NCBI GenBank assembly: GCA_964030785.1 | Contig: CAXIQD010000431.1 | Location: forward strand, 1 to 64,000 | Direction of reading: 5' to 3' | Length of the DNA: 64,000 nucleotides | DNA from: Siderastrea siderea | Lineage: Eukaryota > Cnidaria > Anthozoa > Scleractinia > Rhizangiidae | Made by a program: the position numbers and the translations under genes | Shown here: one piece after another, positions 37,382 through 50,781 of the stretch | Layout of the letters: each line of letters starts with the position of its first letter | How positions within the stretch are numbered: position 1 is the stretch's first letter | Notes under the pieces: generated by a model | Database searches by the model: none | What the model was told of the DNA's origin: nothing | The model's input: the letters and a program-made list of their open reading frames with translations, nothing else

Positions 37382-40300
37382 GTGCCAGCAGTCCTTTTTT
37401 CTTCTCCCCTCTCTCCCCTCCCTTCTCTTTTCTCTCCCGTGTGGTTTCTAGGCTCGTGGGAGTCCAAAAAACCCAGCTTCGGTGTCGTTGCGGTGAAAAT
37501 GGGCAAATCTTCAGGAGCCACCTTTTCAAAAATCCAGGTAGATGTTGCAAGCAAATCTTGCCAGATGGTGAAAAGTGACCGAATTCTGGCTGATGAGCGG
37601 CCTTTTCAGCATTTCTTGGCCATTTTAGCCCATTTCATGCCAAAATATACCCGGATTTTTGAAAACGGTTCCGCTCGGTTGAGGTGTCCGAGCGGTGTGT
37701 CGCGAGCACTTTTTTGTCGTTCAGAAACTATCTCCAAAGTAGGCAATATAAAAATTATGAGTGCCAGCAGTCCTTTTTTCTTCTCCCCTCTCTCCCCTCC
37801 CTTCTCTTTTCTCTCCCGTGTGGTTTCTAGGCTCGTGGGAGTCCAAAAAACCCAGCTTCGGTGTCGTTGCGGTGAAAATGGGCAAATCTTCAGGAGCCAC
37901 CTTTTCAAAAATCCAGGTAGATGTTGCAAGCAAATCTTGCCAGATGGTGAAAAGTGACCGAATTCTGGCTGATGAGCGGCCTTTTCAGCATTTCTTGGCC
38001 ATTTTAGCCCATTTCATGCCAAAATATACCCGGATTTTTGAAAACGGTTCCGCTCGGTTGAGGTGTCCGAGCGGTGTGTCGCGAGCACTTTTTTGTCGTT
38101 CAGAAACTATCTCCAAAGTAGGCAATATAAAAATTATGAGTGCCAGCAGTCCTTTTTTCTTCTCCCCTCTCTCCCCTCCCTTCTCTTTTCTCTCCCGTGT
38201 GGTTTCTAGGCTCGTGGGAGTCCAAAAAACCCAGCTTCGGTGTCGTTGCGGTGAAAATGGGCAAATCTTCAGGAGCCACCTTTTCAAAAATCCAGGTAGA
38301 TGTTGCAAGCAAATCTTGCCAGATGGTGAAAAGTGACCGAATTCTGGCTGATGAGCGGCCTTTTCAGCATTTCTTGGCCATTTTAGCCCATTTCATGCCA
38401 AAATATACCCGGATTTTTGAAAACGGTTCCGCTCGGTTGAGGTGTCCGAGCGGTGTGTCGCGAGCACTTTTTTGTCGTTCAGAAACTATCTCCAAAGTAG
38501 GCAATATAAAAATTATGAGTGCCAGCAGTCCTTTTTTCTTCTCCCCTCTCTCCCCTCCCTTCTCTTTTCTCTCCCGTGTGGTTTCTAGGCTCGTGGGAGT
38601 CCAAAAAACCCAGCTTCGGTGTCGTTGCGGTGAAAATGGGCAAATCTTCAGGAGCCACCTTTTCAAAAATCCAGGTAGATGTTGCAAGCAAATCTTGCCA
38701 GATGGTGAAAAGTGACCGAATTCTGGCTGATGAGCGGCCTTTTCAGCATTTCTTGGCCATTTTAGCCCATTTCATGCCAAAATATACCCGGATTTTTGAA
38801 AACGGTTCCGCTCGGTTGAGGTGTCCGAGCGGTGTGTCGCGAGCACTTTTTTGTCGTTCAGAAACTATCTCCAAAGTAGGCAATATAAAAATTATGAGTG
38901 CCAGCAGTCCTTTTTTCTTCTCCCCTCTCTCCCCTCCCTTCTCTTTTCTCTCCCGTGTGGTTTCTAGGCTCGTGGGAGTCCAAAAAACCCAGCTTCGGTG
39001 TCGTTGCGGTGAAAATGGGCAAATCTTCAGGAGCCACCTTTTCAAAAATCCAGGTAGATGTTGCAAGCAAATCTTGCCAGATGGTGAAAAGTGACCGAAT
39101 TCTGGCTGATGAGCGGCCTTTTCAGCATTTCTTGGCCATTTTAGCCCATTTCATGCCAAAATATACCCGGATTTTTGAAAACGGTTCCGCTCGGTTGAGG
39201 TGTCCGTGCGGTGTGTCGCGAGCACTTTTTTGTCGTTCAGAAACTATCTCCAAAGTAGGCAATATAAAAATTATGAGTGCCAGCAGTCCTTTTTTCTTCT
39301 CCCCTCTCTCCCCTCCCTTCTCTTTTCTCTCCCGTGTGGTTTCTAGGCTCGTGGGAGTCCAAAAAACCCAGCTTCGGTGTCGTTGCGGTGAAAATGGGCA
39401 AATCTTCAGGAGCCACCTTTTCAAAAATCCAGGTAGATGTTGCAAGCAAATCTTGCCAGATGGTGAAAAGTGACCGAATTCTGGCTGATGAGCGGCCTTT
39501 TCAGCATTTCTTGGCCATTTTAGCCCATTTCATGCCAAAATATACCCGGATTTTTGAAAACGGTTCCGCTCGGTTGAGGTGTCCGAGCGGTGTGTCGCGA
39601 GCACTTTTTTGTCGTTCAGAAACTATCTCCAAAGTAGGCAATATAAAAATTATGAGTGCCAGCAGTCCTTTTTTCTTCTCCCCTCTCTCCCCTCCCTTCT
39701 CTTTTCTCTCCCGTGTGGTTTCTAGGCTCGTGGGAGTCCAAAAAACCCAGCTTCGGTGTCGTTGCGGTGAAAATGGGCAAATCTTCAGGAGCCACCTTTT
39801 CAAAAATCCAGGTAGATGTTGCAAGCAAATCTTGCCAGATGGTGAAAAGTGACCGAATTCTGGCTGATGAGCGGCCTTTTCAGCATTTCTTGGCCATTTT
39901 AGCCCATTTCATGCCAAAATATACCCGGATTTTTGAAAACGGTTCCGCTCGGTTGAGGTGTCCGAGCGGTGTGTCGCGAGCACTTTTTTGTCGTTCAGAA
40001 ACTATCTCCAAAGTAGGCAATATAAAAATTATGAGTGCCAGCAGTCCTTTTTTCTTCTCCCCTCTCTCCCCTCCCTTCTCTTTTCTCTCCCGTGTGGTTT
40101 CTAGGCTCGTGGGAGTCCAAAAAACCCAGCTTCGGTGTCGTTGCGGTGAAAATGGGCAAATCTTCAGGAGCCACCTTTTCAAAAATCCAGGTAGATGTTG
40201 CAAGCAAATCTTGCCAGATGGTGAAAAGTGACCGAATTCTGGCTGATGAGCGGCCTTTTCAGCATTTCTTGGCCATTTTAGCCCATTTCATGCCAAAATA

Positions 40301-42687
40301 TACCCGGATTTTTGAAAACGGTTCCGCTCGGTTGAGGTGTCCGAGCGGTGTGTCGCGAGCACTTTTTTGTCGTTCAGAAACTATCTCCAAAGTAGGCAAT
40401 ATAAAAATTATGAGTGCCAGCAGTCCTTTTTTCTTCTCCCCTCTCTCCCCTCCCTTCTCTTTTCTCTCCCGTGTGGTTTCTAGGCTCGTGGGAGTCCAAA
40501 AAACCCAGCTTCGGTGTCGTTGCGGTGAAAATGGGCAAATCTTCAGGAGCCACCTTTTCAAAAATCCAGGTAGATGTTGCAAGCAAATCTTGCCAGATGG
40601 TGAAAAGTGACCGAATTCTGGCTGATGAGCGGCCTTTTCAGCATTTCTTGGCCATTTTAGCCCATTTCATGCCAAAATATACCCGGATTTTTGAAAACGG
40701 TTCCGCTCGGTTGAGGTGTCCGAGCGGTGTGTCGCGAGCACTTTTTTGTCGTTCAGAAACTATCTCCAAAGTAGGCAATATAAAAATTATGAGTGCCAGC
40801 AGTCCTTTTTTCTTCTCCCCTCTCTCCCCTCCCTTCTCTTTTCTCTCCCGTGTGGTTTCTAGGCTCGTGGGAGTCCAAAAAACCCAGCTTCGGTGTCGTT
40901 GCGGTGAAAATGGGCAAATCTTCAGGAGCCACCTTTTCAAAAATCCAGGTAGATGTTGCAAGCAAATCTTGCCAGATGGTGAAAAGTGACCGAATTCTGG
41001 CTGATGAGCGGCCTTTTCAGCATTTCTTGGCCATTTTAGCCCATTTCATGCCAAAATATACCCGGATTTTTGAAAACGGTTCCGCTCGGTTGAGGTGTCC
41101 GTGCGGTGTGTCGCGAGCACTTTTTTGTCGTTCAGAAACTATCTCCAAAGTAGGCAATATAAAAATTATGAGTGCCAGCAGTCCTTTTTTCTTCTCCCCT
41201 CTCTCCCCTCCCTTCTCTTTTCTCTCCCGTGTGGTTTCTAGGCTCGTGGGAGTCCAAAAAACCCAGCTTCGGTGTCGTTGCGGTGAAAATGGGCAAATCT
41301 TCAGGAGCCACCTTTTCAAAAATCCAGGTAGATGTTGCAAGCAAATCTTGCCAGATGGTGAAAAGTGACCGAATTCTGGCTGATGAGCGGCCTTTTCAGC
41401 ATTTCTTGGCCATTTTAGCCCATTTCATGCCAAAATATACCCGGATTTTTGAAAACGGTTCCGCTCGGTTGAGGTGTCCGAGCGGTGTGTCGCGAGCACT
41501 TTTTTGTCGTTCAGAAACTATCTCCAAAGTAGGCAATATAAAAATTATGAGTGCCAGCAGTCCTTTTTTCTTCTCCCCTCTCTCCCCTCCCTTCTCTTTT
41601 CTCTCCCGTGTGGTTTCTAGGCTCGTGGGAGTCCAAAAAACCCAGCTTCGGTGTCGTTGCGGTGAAAATGGGCAAATCTTCAGGAGCCACCTTTTCAAAA
41701 ATCCAGGTAGATGTTGCAAGCAAATCTTGCCAGATGGTGAAAAGTGACCGAATTCTGGCTGATGAGCGGCCTTTTCAGCATTTCTTGGCCATTTTAGCCC
41801 ATTTCATGCCAAAATATACCCGGATTTTTGAAAACGGTTCCGCTCGGTTGAGGTGTCCGAGCGGTGTGTCGCGAGCACTTTTTTGTCGTTCAGAAACTAT
41901 CTCCAAAGTAGGCAATATAAAAATTATGAGTGCCAGCAGTCCTTTTTTCTTCTCCCCTCTCTCCCCTCCCTTCTCTTTTCTCTCCCGTGTGGTTTCTAGG
42001 CTCGTGGGAGTCCAAAAAACCCAGCTTCGGTGTCGTTGCGGTGAAAATGGGCAAATCTTCAGGAGCCACCTTTTCAAAAATCCAGGTAGATGTTGCAAGC
42101 AAATCTTGCCAGATGGTGAAAAGTGACCGAATTCTGGCTGATGAGCGGCCTTTTCAGCATTTCTTGGCCATTTTAGCCCATTTCATGCCAAAATATACCC
42201 GGATTTTTGAAAACGGTTCCGCTCGGTTGAGGTGTCCGAGCGGTGTGTCGCGAGCACTTTTTTGTCGTTCAGAAACTATCTCCAAAGTAGGCAATATAAA
42301 AATTATGAGTGCCAGCAGTCCTTTTTTCTTCTCCCCTCTCTCCCCTCCCTTCTCTTTTCTCTCCCGTGTGGTTTCTAGGCTCGTGGGAGTCCAAAAAACC
42401 CAGCTTCGGTGTCGTTGCGGTGAAAATGGGCAAATCTTCAGGAGCCACCTTTTCAAAAATCCAGGTAGATGTTGCAAGCAAATCTTGCCAGATGGTGAAA
42501 AGTGACCGAATTCTGGCTGATGAGCGGCCTTTTCAGCATTTCTTGGCCATTTTAGCCCATTTCATGCCAAAATATACCCGGATTTTTGAAAACGGTTCCG
42601 CTCGGTTGAGGTGTCCGAGCGGTGTGTCGCGAGCACTTTTTTGTCGTTCAGAAACTATCTCCAAAGTAGGCAATATAAAAATTATGA
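37382..42687. repeat. Canonical run with two more D units
   Basis: Fourteen units. D bases occur at 39207 and 41102 (units 38898-39276 and 40793-41171), five units apart. The first is 11 units after the last D of the tetramer block. All other units are canonical. Confidence 0.9.
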
Positions 42688-43169
42688 GTGCCAGCAGTCC
42701 TTTTTTCTTCTCCCCTCTCTCCCCTCCCTTCTCTTTTCTCTCCCGTGTGGTTTCTAGGCTCGTGGGAGTCCAAAAAACCCAGCTTCGGTGTCGTTGCGGT
42801 GAAAATGGGCAAATCTTCAGGAGCCACCTTTTCAAAAATCCAGGTAGATGTTGCAAGCAAATCTTGCCAGATGGTGAAAAGTGACCGAATTCTGGCTGAT
42901 GAGCGGCCTTTTCAGCATTTCTTGGCCATTTTAGCCCATTTCATGTCAAATTGTTGCAAGCAAATCTTGCCAGATGGTGAAAAATGACCGAATTCTGGCT
43001 GATGAGCGGCCTTTTCAGCATTTCATGGCCGTTTTATCCCATTTCATGCCAAAATATACCCGGATTTTTGAAAACGGTACCGCTCGGTTGAGGTGTCCGA
43101 GCGGTGTGTCGCGAGGACTTTTTTGTCGTTCAGAAACTATCTCCAAAGTAGGCAATATAAAAATTATGA
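42688..43169. repeat. 482-bp compound unit (class B), copy 8
   Basis: T-junction form. The partial copy is 42951-43053 and the KpnI site starts at 43076. Three A units follow, then another compound: a four-unit, 1619-bp step. This is the last compound in the C-free left part of the array. Confidence 0.94.
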
Positions 43170-44306
43170 GTGCCAGCAGTCCTTTTTTCTTCTCCCCTCT
43201 CTCCCCTCCCTTCTCTTTTCTCTCCCGTGTGGTTTCTAGGCTCGTGGGAGTCCAAAAAACCCAGCTTCGGTGTCGTTGCGGTGAAAATGGGCAAATCTTC
43301 AGGAGCCACCTTTTCAAAAATCCAGGTAGATGTTGCAAGCAAATCTTGCCAGATGGTGAAAAGTGACCGAATTCTGGCTGATGAGCGGCCTTTTCAGCAT
43401 TTCTTGGCCATTTTAGCCCATTTCATGCCAAAATATACCCGGATTTTTGAAAACGGTTCCGCTCGGTTGAGGTGTCCGAGCGGTGTGTCGCGAGCACTTT
43501 TTTGTCGTTCAGAAACTATCTCCAAAGTAGGCAATATAAAAATTATGAGTGCCAGCAGTCCTTTTTTCTTCTCCCCTCTCTCCCCTCCCTTCTCTTTTCT
43601 CTCCCGTGTGGTTTCTAGGCTCGTGGGAGTCCAAAAAACCCAGCTTCGGTGTCGTTGCGGTGAAAATGGGCAAATCTTCAGGAGCCACCTTTTCAAAAAT
43701 CCAGGTAGATGTTGCAAGCAAATCTTGCCAGATGGTGAAAAGTGACCGAATTCTGGCTGATGAGCGGCCTTTTCAGCATTTCTTGGCCATTTTAGCCCAT
43801 TTCATGCCAAAATATACCCGGATTTTTGAAAACGGTTCCGCTCGGTTGAGGTGTCCGAGCGGTGTGTCGCGAGCACTTTTTTGTCGTTCAGAAACTATCT
43901 CCAAAGTAGGCAATATAAAAATTATGAGTGCCAGCAGTCCTTTTTTCTTCTCCCCTCTCTCCCCTCCCTTCTCTTTTCTCTCCCGTGTGGTTTCTAGGCT
44001 CGTGGGAGTCCAAAAAACCCAGCTTCGGTGTCGTTGCGGTGAAAATGGGCAAATCTTCAGGAGCCACCTTTTCAAAAATCCAGGTAGATGTTGCAAGCAA
44101 ATCTTGCCAGATGGTGAAAAGTGACCGAATTCTGGCTGATGAGCGGCCTTTTCAGCATTTCTTGGCCATTTTAGCCCATTTCATGCCAAAATATACCCGG
44201 ATTTTTGAAAACGGTTCCGCTCGGTTGAGGTGTCCGAGCGGTGTGTCGCGAGCACTTTTTTGTCGTTCAGAAACTATCTCCAAAGTAGGCAATATAAAAA
44301 TTATGA
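43170..44306. repeat. Three canonical units
   Basis: Plain A units, the last before class C appears. Confidence 0.9.
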
Positions 44307-44788
44307 GTGCCAGCAGTCCTTTTTTCTTCTCCCCTCTCTCCCCTCCCTTCTCTTTTCTCTCCCGTGTGGTTTCTAGGCTCGTGGGAGTCCAAAAAACCCA
44401 GCTTCGGTGTCGTTGCGGTGAAAATGGGCAAATCTTCAGGAGCCACCTTTTCAAAAATCCAGGTAGATGTTGCAAGCAAATCTTGCCAGATGGTGAAAAG
44501 TGACCGAATTCTGGCTGATGAGCGGCCTTTTCAGCATTTCTTGGCCATTTTAGCCCATTTCATGTCAAATTGTTGCAAGCAAATCTTGCCAGATGGTGAA
44601 AAATGACCGAATTCTGGCTGATGAGCGGCCTTTTCAGCATTTCATGGCCGTTTTATCCCATTTCATGCCAAAATATACCCGGATTTTTGAAAACGGTACC
44701 GCTCGGTTGAGGTGTCCGAGCGGTGTGTCGCGAGGACTTTTTTGTCGTTCAGAAACTATCTCCAAAGTAGGCAATATAAAAATTATGA
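44307..44788. repeat. 482-bp compound unit (class B), copy 9
   Basis: T-junction form. The partial copy is 44570-44672 and the KpnI site starts at 44695. It is the first compound to be followed by a C1 unit (44789-45167). Its position marks the boundary between the two domains of the window. Confidence 0.94.
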
Positions 44789-47061
44789 GTGCCAGCAGTC
44801 CTTTTTTCTTCTCCCCTCTCTCCCCTCCCTTCTCTTTTCTCTCCCGTGTGGTTTCTAGGCTCGTGGGAGTCCAAAAAACCCAGCTTCGGTGTCGTTGCGG
44901 TGAAAATGGGCAAATCTTCAGGAGCCACCTTTTCAAAAATCCAGGTAGATGTTGCAAGCAAATCTTGCCAGATGGTGAAAAGTGACCGAATTCTGGCTGA
45001 TGAGCGGCCTTTTCAGCATTTCTTGGCCATTTTATCCCATTTCATGCCAAAATATACCCGGATTTTTGAAAACGGTTCCACTCGGTTGAGGTGTCCGAGC
45101 GGTGTGTCGCGAGCACTTTTTTGTTGTTCAGAAAGTATCCCCAAAGTAGGCAATATAAAAATTATGAGTGCCAGCAGTCCTTTTTTCTTCTCCCCTCTCT
45201 CCCCTCCCTTCTCTTTTCTCTCCCGTGTGGTTTCTAGGCTCGTGGGAGTCCAAAAAACCCAGCTTCGGTGTCGTTGCGGTGAAAATGGGCAAATCTTCAG
45301 GAGCCACCTTTTCAAAAATCCAGGTAGATGTTGCAAGCAAATCTTGCCAGATGGTGAAAAGTGACCGAATTCTGGCTGATGAGCGGCCTTTTCAGCATTT
45401 CTTGGCCATTTTAGCCCATTTCATGCCAAAATATACCCGGATTTTTGAAAACGGTTCCGCTCGGTTGAGGTGTCCGAGCGGTGTGTCGCGAGCACTTTTT
45501 TGTCGTTCAGAAACTATCTCCAAAGTAGGCAATATAAAAATTATGAGTGCCAGCAGTCCTTTTTTCTTCTCCCCTCTCTCCCCTCCCTTCTCTTTTCTCT
45601 CCCGTGTGGTTTCTAGGCTCGTGGGAGTCCAAAAAACCCAGCTTCGGTGTCGTTGCGGTGAAAATGGGCAAATCTTCAGGAGCCACCTTTTCAAAAATCC
45701 AGGTAGATGTTGCAAGCAAATCTTGCCAGATGGTGAAAAGTGACCGAATTCTGGCTGATGAGCGGCCTTTTCAGCATTTCTTGGCCATTTTATCCATTTC
45801 ATGCCAAAATATACCCGGATTTTTGAAAACGGTTCCACTCGGTTGAGGTGTCCGAGCGGTGTGTCGCGAGCACTTTTTTGTCGTTCAGAAAGTATCCCCA
45901 AAGTAGGCAATATAAAAATTATGAGTGCCAGCAGTCCTTTTTTCTTCTCCCCTCTCTCCCCTCCCTTCTCTTTTCTCTCCCGTGTGGTTTCTAGGCTCGT
46001 GGGAGTCCAAAAAACCCAGCTTCGGTGTCGTTGCGGTGAAAATGGGCAAATCTTCAGGAGCCACCTTTTCAAAAATCCAGGTAGATGTTGCAAGCAAATC
46101 TTGCCAGATGGTGAAAAGTGACCGAATTCTGGCTGATGAGCGGCCTTTTCAGCATTTCTTGGCCATTTTAGCCCATTTCATGCCAAAATATACCCGGATT
46201 TTTGAAAACGGTTCCGCTCGGTTGAGGTGTCCGAGCGGTGTGTCGCGAGCACTTTTTTGTCGTTCAGAAACTATCTCCAAAGTAGGCAATATAAAAATTA
46301 TGAGTGCCAGCAGTCCTTTTTTCTTCTCCCCTCTCTCCCCTCCCTTCTCTTTTCTCTCCCGTGTGGTTTCTAGGCTCGTGGGAGTCCAAAAAACCCAGCT
46401 TCGGTGTCGTTGCGGTGAAAATGGGCAAATCTTCAGGAGCCACCTTTTCAAAAATCCAGGTAGATGTTGCAAGCAAATCTTGCCAGATGGTGAAAAGTGA
46501 CCGAATTCTGGCTGATGAGCGGCCTTTTCAGCATTTCTTGGCCATTTTAGCCCATTTCATGCCAAAATATACCCGGATTTTTGAAAACGGTTCCGCTCGG
46601 TTGAGGTGTCCGAGCGGTGTGTCGCGAGCACTTTTTTGTCGTTCAGAAACTATCTCCAAAGTAGGCAATATAAAAATTATGAGTGCCAGCAGTCCTTTTT
46701 TCTTCTCCCCTCTCTCCCCTCCCTTCTCTTTTCTCTCCCGTGTGGTTTCTAGGCTCGTGGGAGTCCAAAAAACCCAGCTTCGGTGTCGTTGCGGTGAAAA
46801 TGGGCAAATCTTCAGGAGCCACCTTTTCAAAAATCCAGGTAGATGTTGCAAGCAAATCTTGCCAGATGGTGAAAAGTGACCGAATTCTGGCTGATGAGCG
46901 GCCTTTTCAGCATTTCTTGGCCATTTTAGCCCATTTCATGCCAAAATATACCCGGATTTTTGAAAACGGTTCCGCTCGGTTGAGGTGTCCGAGCGGTGTG
47001 TCGCGAGCACTTTTTTGTCGTTCAGAAACTATCTCCAAAGTAGGCAATATAAAAATTATGA
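44789..47061. repeat. First class C units (C1, then C2) among A units
   Basis: Unit 44789-45167 is C1: TTTTATCCC, GGTTCCACTCGG, TTTGTTGTTC and GAAAGTATCCCC. After one A unit, 45547-45924 is C2 (same changes without the GTTG base), with one C lost from TTATCCCATTTC near 45793, giving 378 bp. Three A units complete the stretch. Because 378 is divisible by three, long open frames fuse across the short unit; these are not genes. Confidence 0.9.
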
Positions 47062-47543
47062 GTGCCAGCAGTCCTTTTTTCTTCTCCCCTCTCTCCCCTC
47101 CCTTCTCTTTTCTCTCCCGTGTGGTTTCTAGGCTCGTGGGAGTCCAAAAAACCCAGCTTCGGTGTCGTTGCGGTGAAAATGGGCAAATCTTCAGGAGCCA
47201 CCTTTTCAAAAATCCAGGTAGATGTTGCAAGCAAATCTTGCCAGATGGTGAAAAGTGACCGAATTCTGGCTGATGAGCGGCCTTTTCAGCATTTCTTGGC
47301 CATTTTAGCCCATTTCATGTCAAATTGTTGCAAGCAAATCTTGCCAGATGGTGAAAAATGACCGAATTCTGGCTGATGAGCGGCCTTTTCAGCATTTCAT
47401 GGCCGTTTTATCCCATTTCATGCCAAAATATACCCGGATTTTTGAAAACGGTACCGCTCGGTTGAGGTGTCCGAGCGGTGTGTCGCGAGGACTTTTTTGT
47501 CGTTCAGAAACTATCTCCAAAGTAGGCAATATAAAAATTATGA
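47062..47543. repeat. 482-bp compound unit (class B), copy 10
   Basis: T-junction form. The partial copy is 47325-47427 and the KpnI site starts at 47450. It opens the first copy of the 1619-bp higher-order repeat. Confidence 0.94.
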
Positions 47544-48680
47544 GTGCCAGCAGTCCTTTTTTCTTCTCCCCTCTCTCCCCTCCCTTCTCTTTTCTCTCCC
47601 GTGTGGTTTCTAGGCTCGTGGGAGTCCAAAAAACCCAGCTTCGGTGTCGTTGCGGTGAAAATGGGCAAATCTTCAGGAGCCACCTTTTCAAAAATCCAGG
47701 TAGATGTTGCAAGCAAATCTTGCCAGATGGTGAAAAGTGACCGAATTCTGGCTGATGAGCGGCCTTTTCAGCATTTCTTGGCCATTTTATCCCATTTCAT
47801 GCCAAAATATACCCGGATTTTTGAAAACGGTTCCACTCGGTTGAGGTGTCCGAGCGGTGTGTCGCGAGCACTTTTTTGTTGTTCAGAAAGTATCCCCAAA
47901 GTAGGCAATATAAAAATTATGAGTGCCAGCAGTCCTTTTTTCTTCTCCCCTCTCTCCCCTCCCTTCTCTTTTCTCTCCCGTGTGGTTTCTAGGCTCGTGG
48001 GAGTCCAAAAAACCCAGCTTCGGTGTCGTTGCGGTGAAAATGGGCAAATCTTCAGGAGCCACCTTTTCAAAAATCCAGGTAGATGTTGCAAGCAAATCTT
48101 GCCAGATGGTGAAAAGTGACCGAATTCTGGCTGATGAGCGGCCTTTTCAGCATTTCTTGGCCATTTTAGCCCATTTCATGCCAAAATATACCCGGATTTT
48201 TGAAAACGGTTCCGCTCGGTTGAGGTGTCCGAGCGGTGTGTCGCGAGCACTTTTTTGTCGTTCAGAAACTATCTCCAAAGTAGGCAATATAAAAATTATG
48301 AGTGCCAGCAGTCCTTTTTTCTTCTCCCCTCTCTCCCCTCCCTTCTCTTTTCTCTCCCGTGTGGTTTCTAGGCTCGTGGGAGTCCAAAAAACCCAGCTTC
48401 GGTGTCGTTCCGGTGAAAATGGGCAAATCTTCAGGAGCCACCTTTTCAAAAATCCAGGTAGATGTTGCAAGCAAATCTTGCCAGATGGTGAAAAGTGACC
48501 GAATTCTGGCTGATGAGCGGCCTTTTCAGCATTTCTTGGCCATTTTAGCCCATTTCATGCCAAAATATACCCGGATTTTTGAAAACGGTTCCGCTCGGTT
48601 GAGGTGTCCGAGCGGTGTGTCGCGAGCACTTTTTTGTCGTTCAGAAACTATCTCCAAAGTAGGCAATATAAAAATTATGA

Positions 48681-49162
48681 GTGCCAGCAGTCCTTTTTTC
48701 TTCTCCCCTCTCTCCCCTCCCTTCTCTTTTCTCTCCCGTGTGGTTTCTAGGCTCGTGGGAGTCCAAAAAACCCAGCTTCGGTGTCGTTGCGGTGAAAATG
48801 GGCAAATCTTCAGGAGCCACCTTTTCAAAAATCCAGGTAGATGTTGCAAGCAAATCTTGCCAGATGGTGAAAAGTGACCGAATTCTGGCTGATGAGCGGC
48901 CTTTTCAGCATTTCTTGGCCATTTTAGCCCATTTCATGTCAAATTGTTGCAAGCAAATCTTGCCAGATGGTGAAAAATGACCGAATTCTGGCTGATGAGC
49001 GGCCTTTTCAGCATTTCATGGCCGTTTTATCCCATTTCATGCCAAAATATACCCGGATTTTTGAAAACGGTACCGCTCGGTTGAGGTGTCCGAGCGGTGT
49101 GTCGCGAGGACTTTTTTGTCGTTCAGAAACTATCTCCAAAGTAGGCAATATAAAAATTATGA
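48681..49162. repeat. 482-bp compound unit (class B), copy 11
   Basis: T-junction form. The partial copy is 48944-49046 and the KpnI site starts at 49069. It opens the second 1619-bp higher-order copy and is followed by C1. Confidence 0.94.
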
Positions 49163-50299
49163 GTGCCAGCAGTCCTTTTTTCTTCTCCCCTCTCTCCCCT
49201 CCCTTCTCTTTTCTCTCCCGTGTGGTTTCTAGGCTCGTGGGAGTCCAAAAAACCCAGCTTCGGTGTCGTTGCGGTGAAAATGGGCAAATCTTCAGGAGCC
49301 ACCTTTTCAAAAATCCAGGTAGATGTTGCAAGCAAATCTTGCCAGATGGTGAAAAGTGACCGAATTCTGGCTGATGAGCGGCCTTTTCAGCATTTCTTGG
49401 CCATTTTATCCCATTTCATGCCAAAATATACCCGGATTTTTGAAAACGGTTCCACTCGGTTGAGGTGTCCGAGCGGTGTGTCGCGAGCACTTTTTTGTTG
49501 TTCAGAAAGTATCCCCAAAGTAGGCAATATAAAAATTATGAGTGCCAGCAGTCCTTTTTTCTTCTCCCCTCTCTCCCCTCCCTTCTCTTTTCTCTCCCGT
49601 GTGGTTTCTAGGCTCGTGGGAGTCCAAAAAACCCAGCTTCGGTGTCGTTGCGGTGAAAATGGGCAAATCTTCAGGAGCCACCTTTTCAAAAATCCAGGTA
49701 GATGTTGCAAGCAAATCTTGCCAGATGGTGAAAAGTGACCGAATTCTGGCTGATGAGCGGCCTTTTCAGCATTTCTTGGCCATTTTAGCCCATTTCATGC
49801 CAAAATATACCCGGATTTTTGAAAACGGTTCCGCTCGGTTGAGGTGTCCGAGCGGTGTGTCGCGAGCACTTTTTTGTCGTTCAGAAACTATCTCCAAAGT
49901 AGGCAATATAAAAATTATGAGTGCCAGCAGTCCTTTTTTCTTCTCCCCTCTCTCCCCTCCCTTCTCTTTTCTCTCCCGTGTGGTTTCTAGGCTCGTGGGA
50001 GTCCAAAAAACCCAGCTTCGGTGTCGTTCCGGTGAAAATGGGCAAATCTTCAGGAGCCACCTTTTCAAAAATCCAGGTAGATGTTGCAAGCAAATCTTGC
50101 CAGATGGTGAAAAGTGACCGAATTCTGGCTGATGAGCGGCCTTTTCAGCATTTCTTGGCCATTTTAGCCCATTTCATGCCAAAATATACCCGGATTTTTG
50201 AAAACGGTTCCGCTCGGTTGAGGTGTCCGAGCGGTGTGTCGCGAGCACTTTTTTGTCGTTCAGAAACTATCTCCAAAGTAGGCAATATAAAAATTATGA

Positions 50300-50781
50300 G
50301 TGCCAGCAGTCCTTTTTTCTTCTCCCCTCTCTCCCCTCCCTTCTCTTTTCTCTCCCGTGTGGTTTCTAGGCTCGTGGGAGTCCAAAAAACCCAGCTTCGG
50401 TGTCGTTGCGGTGAAAATGGGCAAATCTTCAGGAGCCACCTTTTCAAAAATCCAGGTAGATGTTGCAAGCAAATCTTGCCAGATGGTGAAAAGTGACCGA
50501 ATTCTGGCTGATGAGCGGCCTTTTCAGCATTTCTTGGCCATTTTAGCCCATTTCATGTCAAATTGTTGCAAGCAAATCTTGCCAGATGGTGAAAAATGAC
50601 CGAATTCTGGCTGATGAGCGGCCTTTTCAGCATTTCATGGCCGTTTTATCCCATTTCATGCCAAAATATACCCGGATTTTTGAAAACGGTACCGCTCGGT
50701 TGAGGTGTCCGAGCGGTGTGTCGCGAGGACTTTTTTTTCGTTCAGAAACTATCTCCAAAGTAGGCAATATAAAAATTATGA
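50300..50781. repeat. 482-bp compound unit (class B), copy 12, with a private G to T
   Basis: T-junction form. The partial copy is 50563-50665 and the KpnI site starts at 50688. At 50737 the T6-G run becomes eight T (GGACTTTTTTTTCG), unique to this copy. It is followed by C1. Confidence 0.93.

Noticed and set aside
45392..46093. Long minus-strand open frame (233 codons)
   Set aside because: Same cause: the 378-bp C2 unit (one C lost near 45793) joins two repeat frames. Not a gene.
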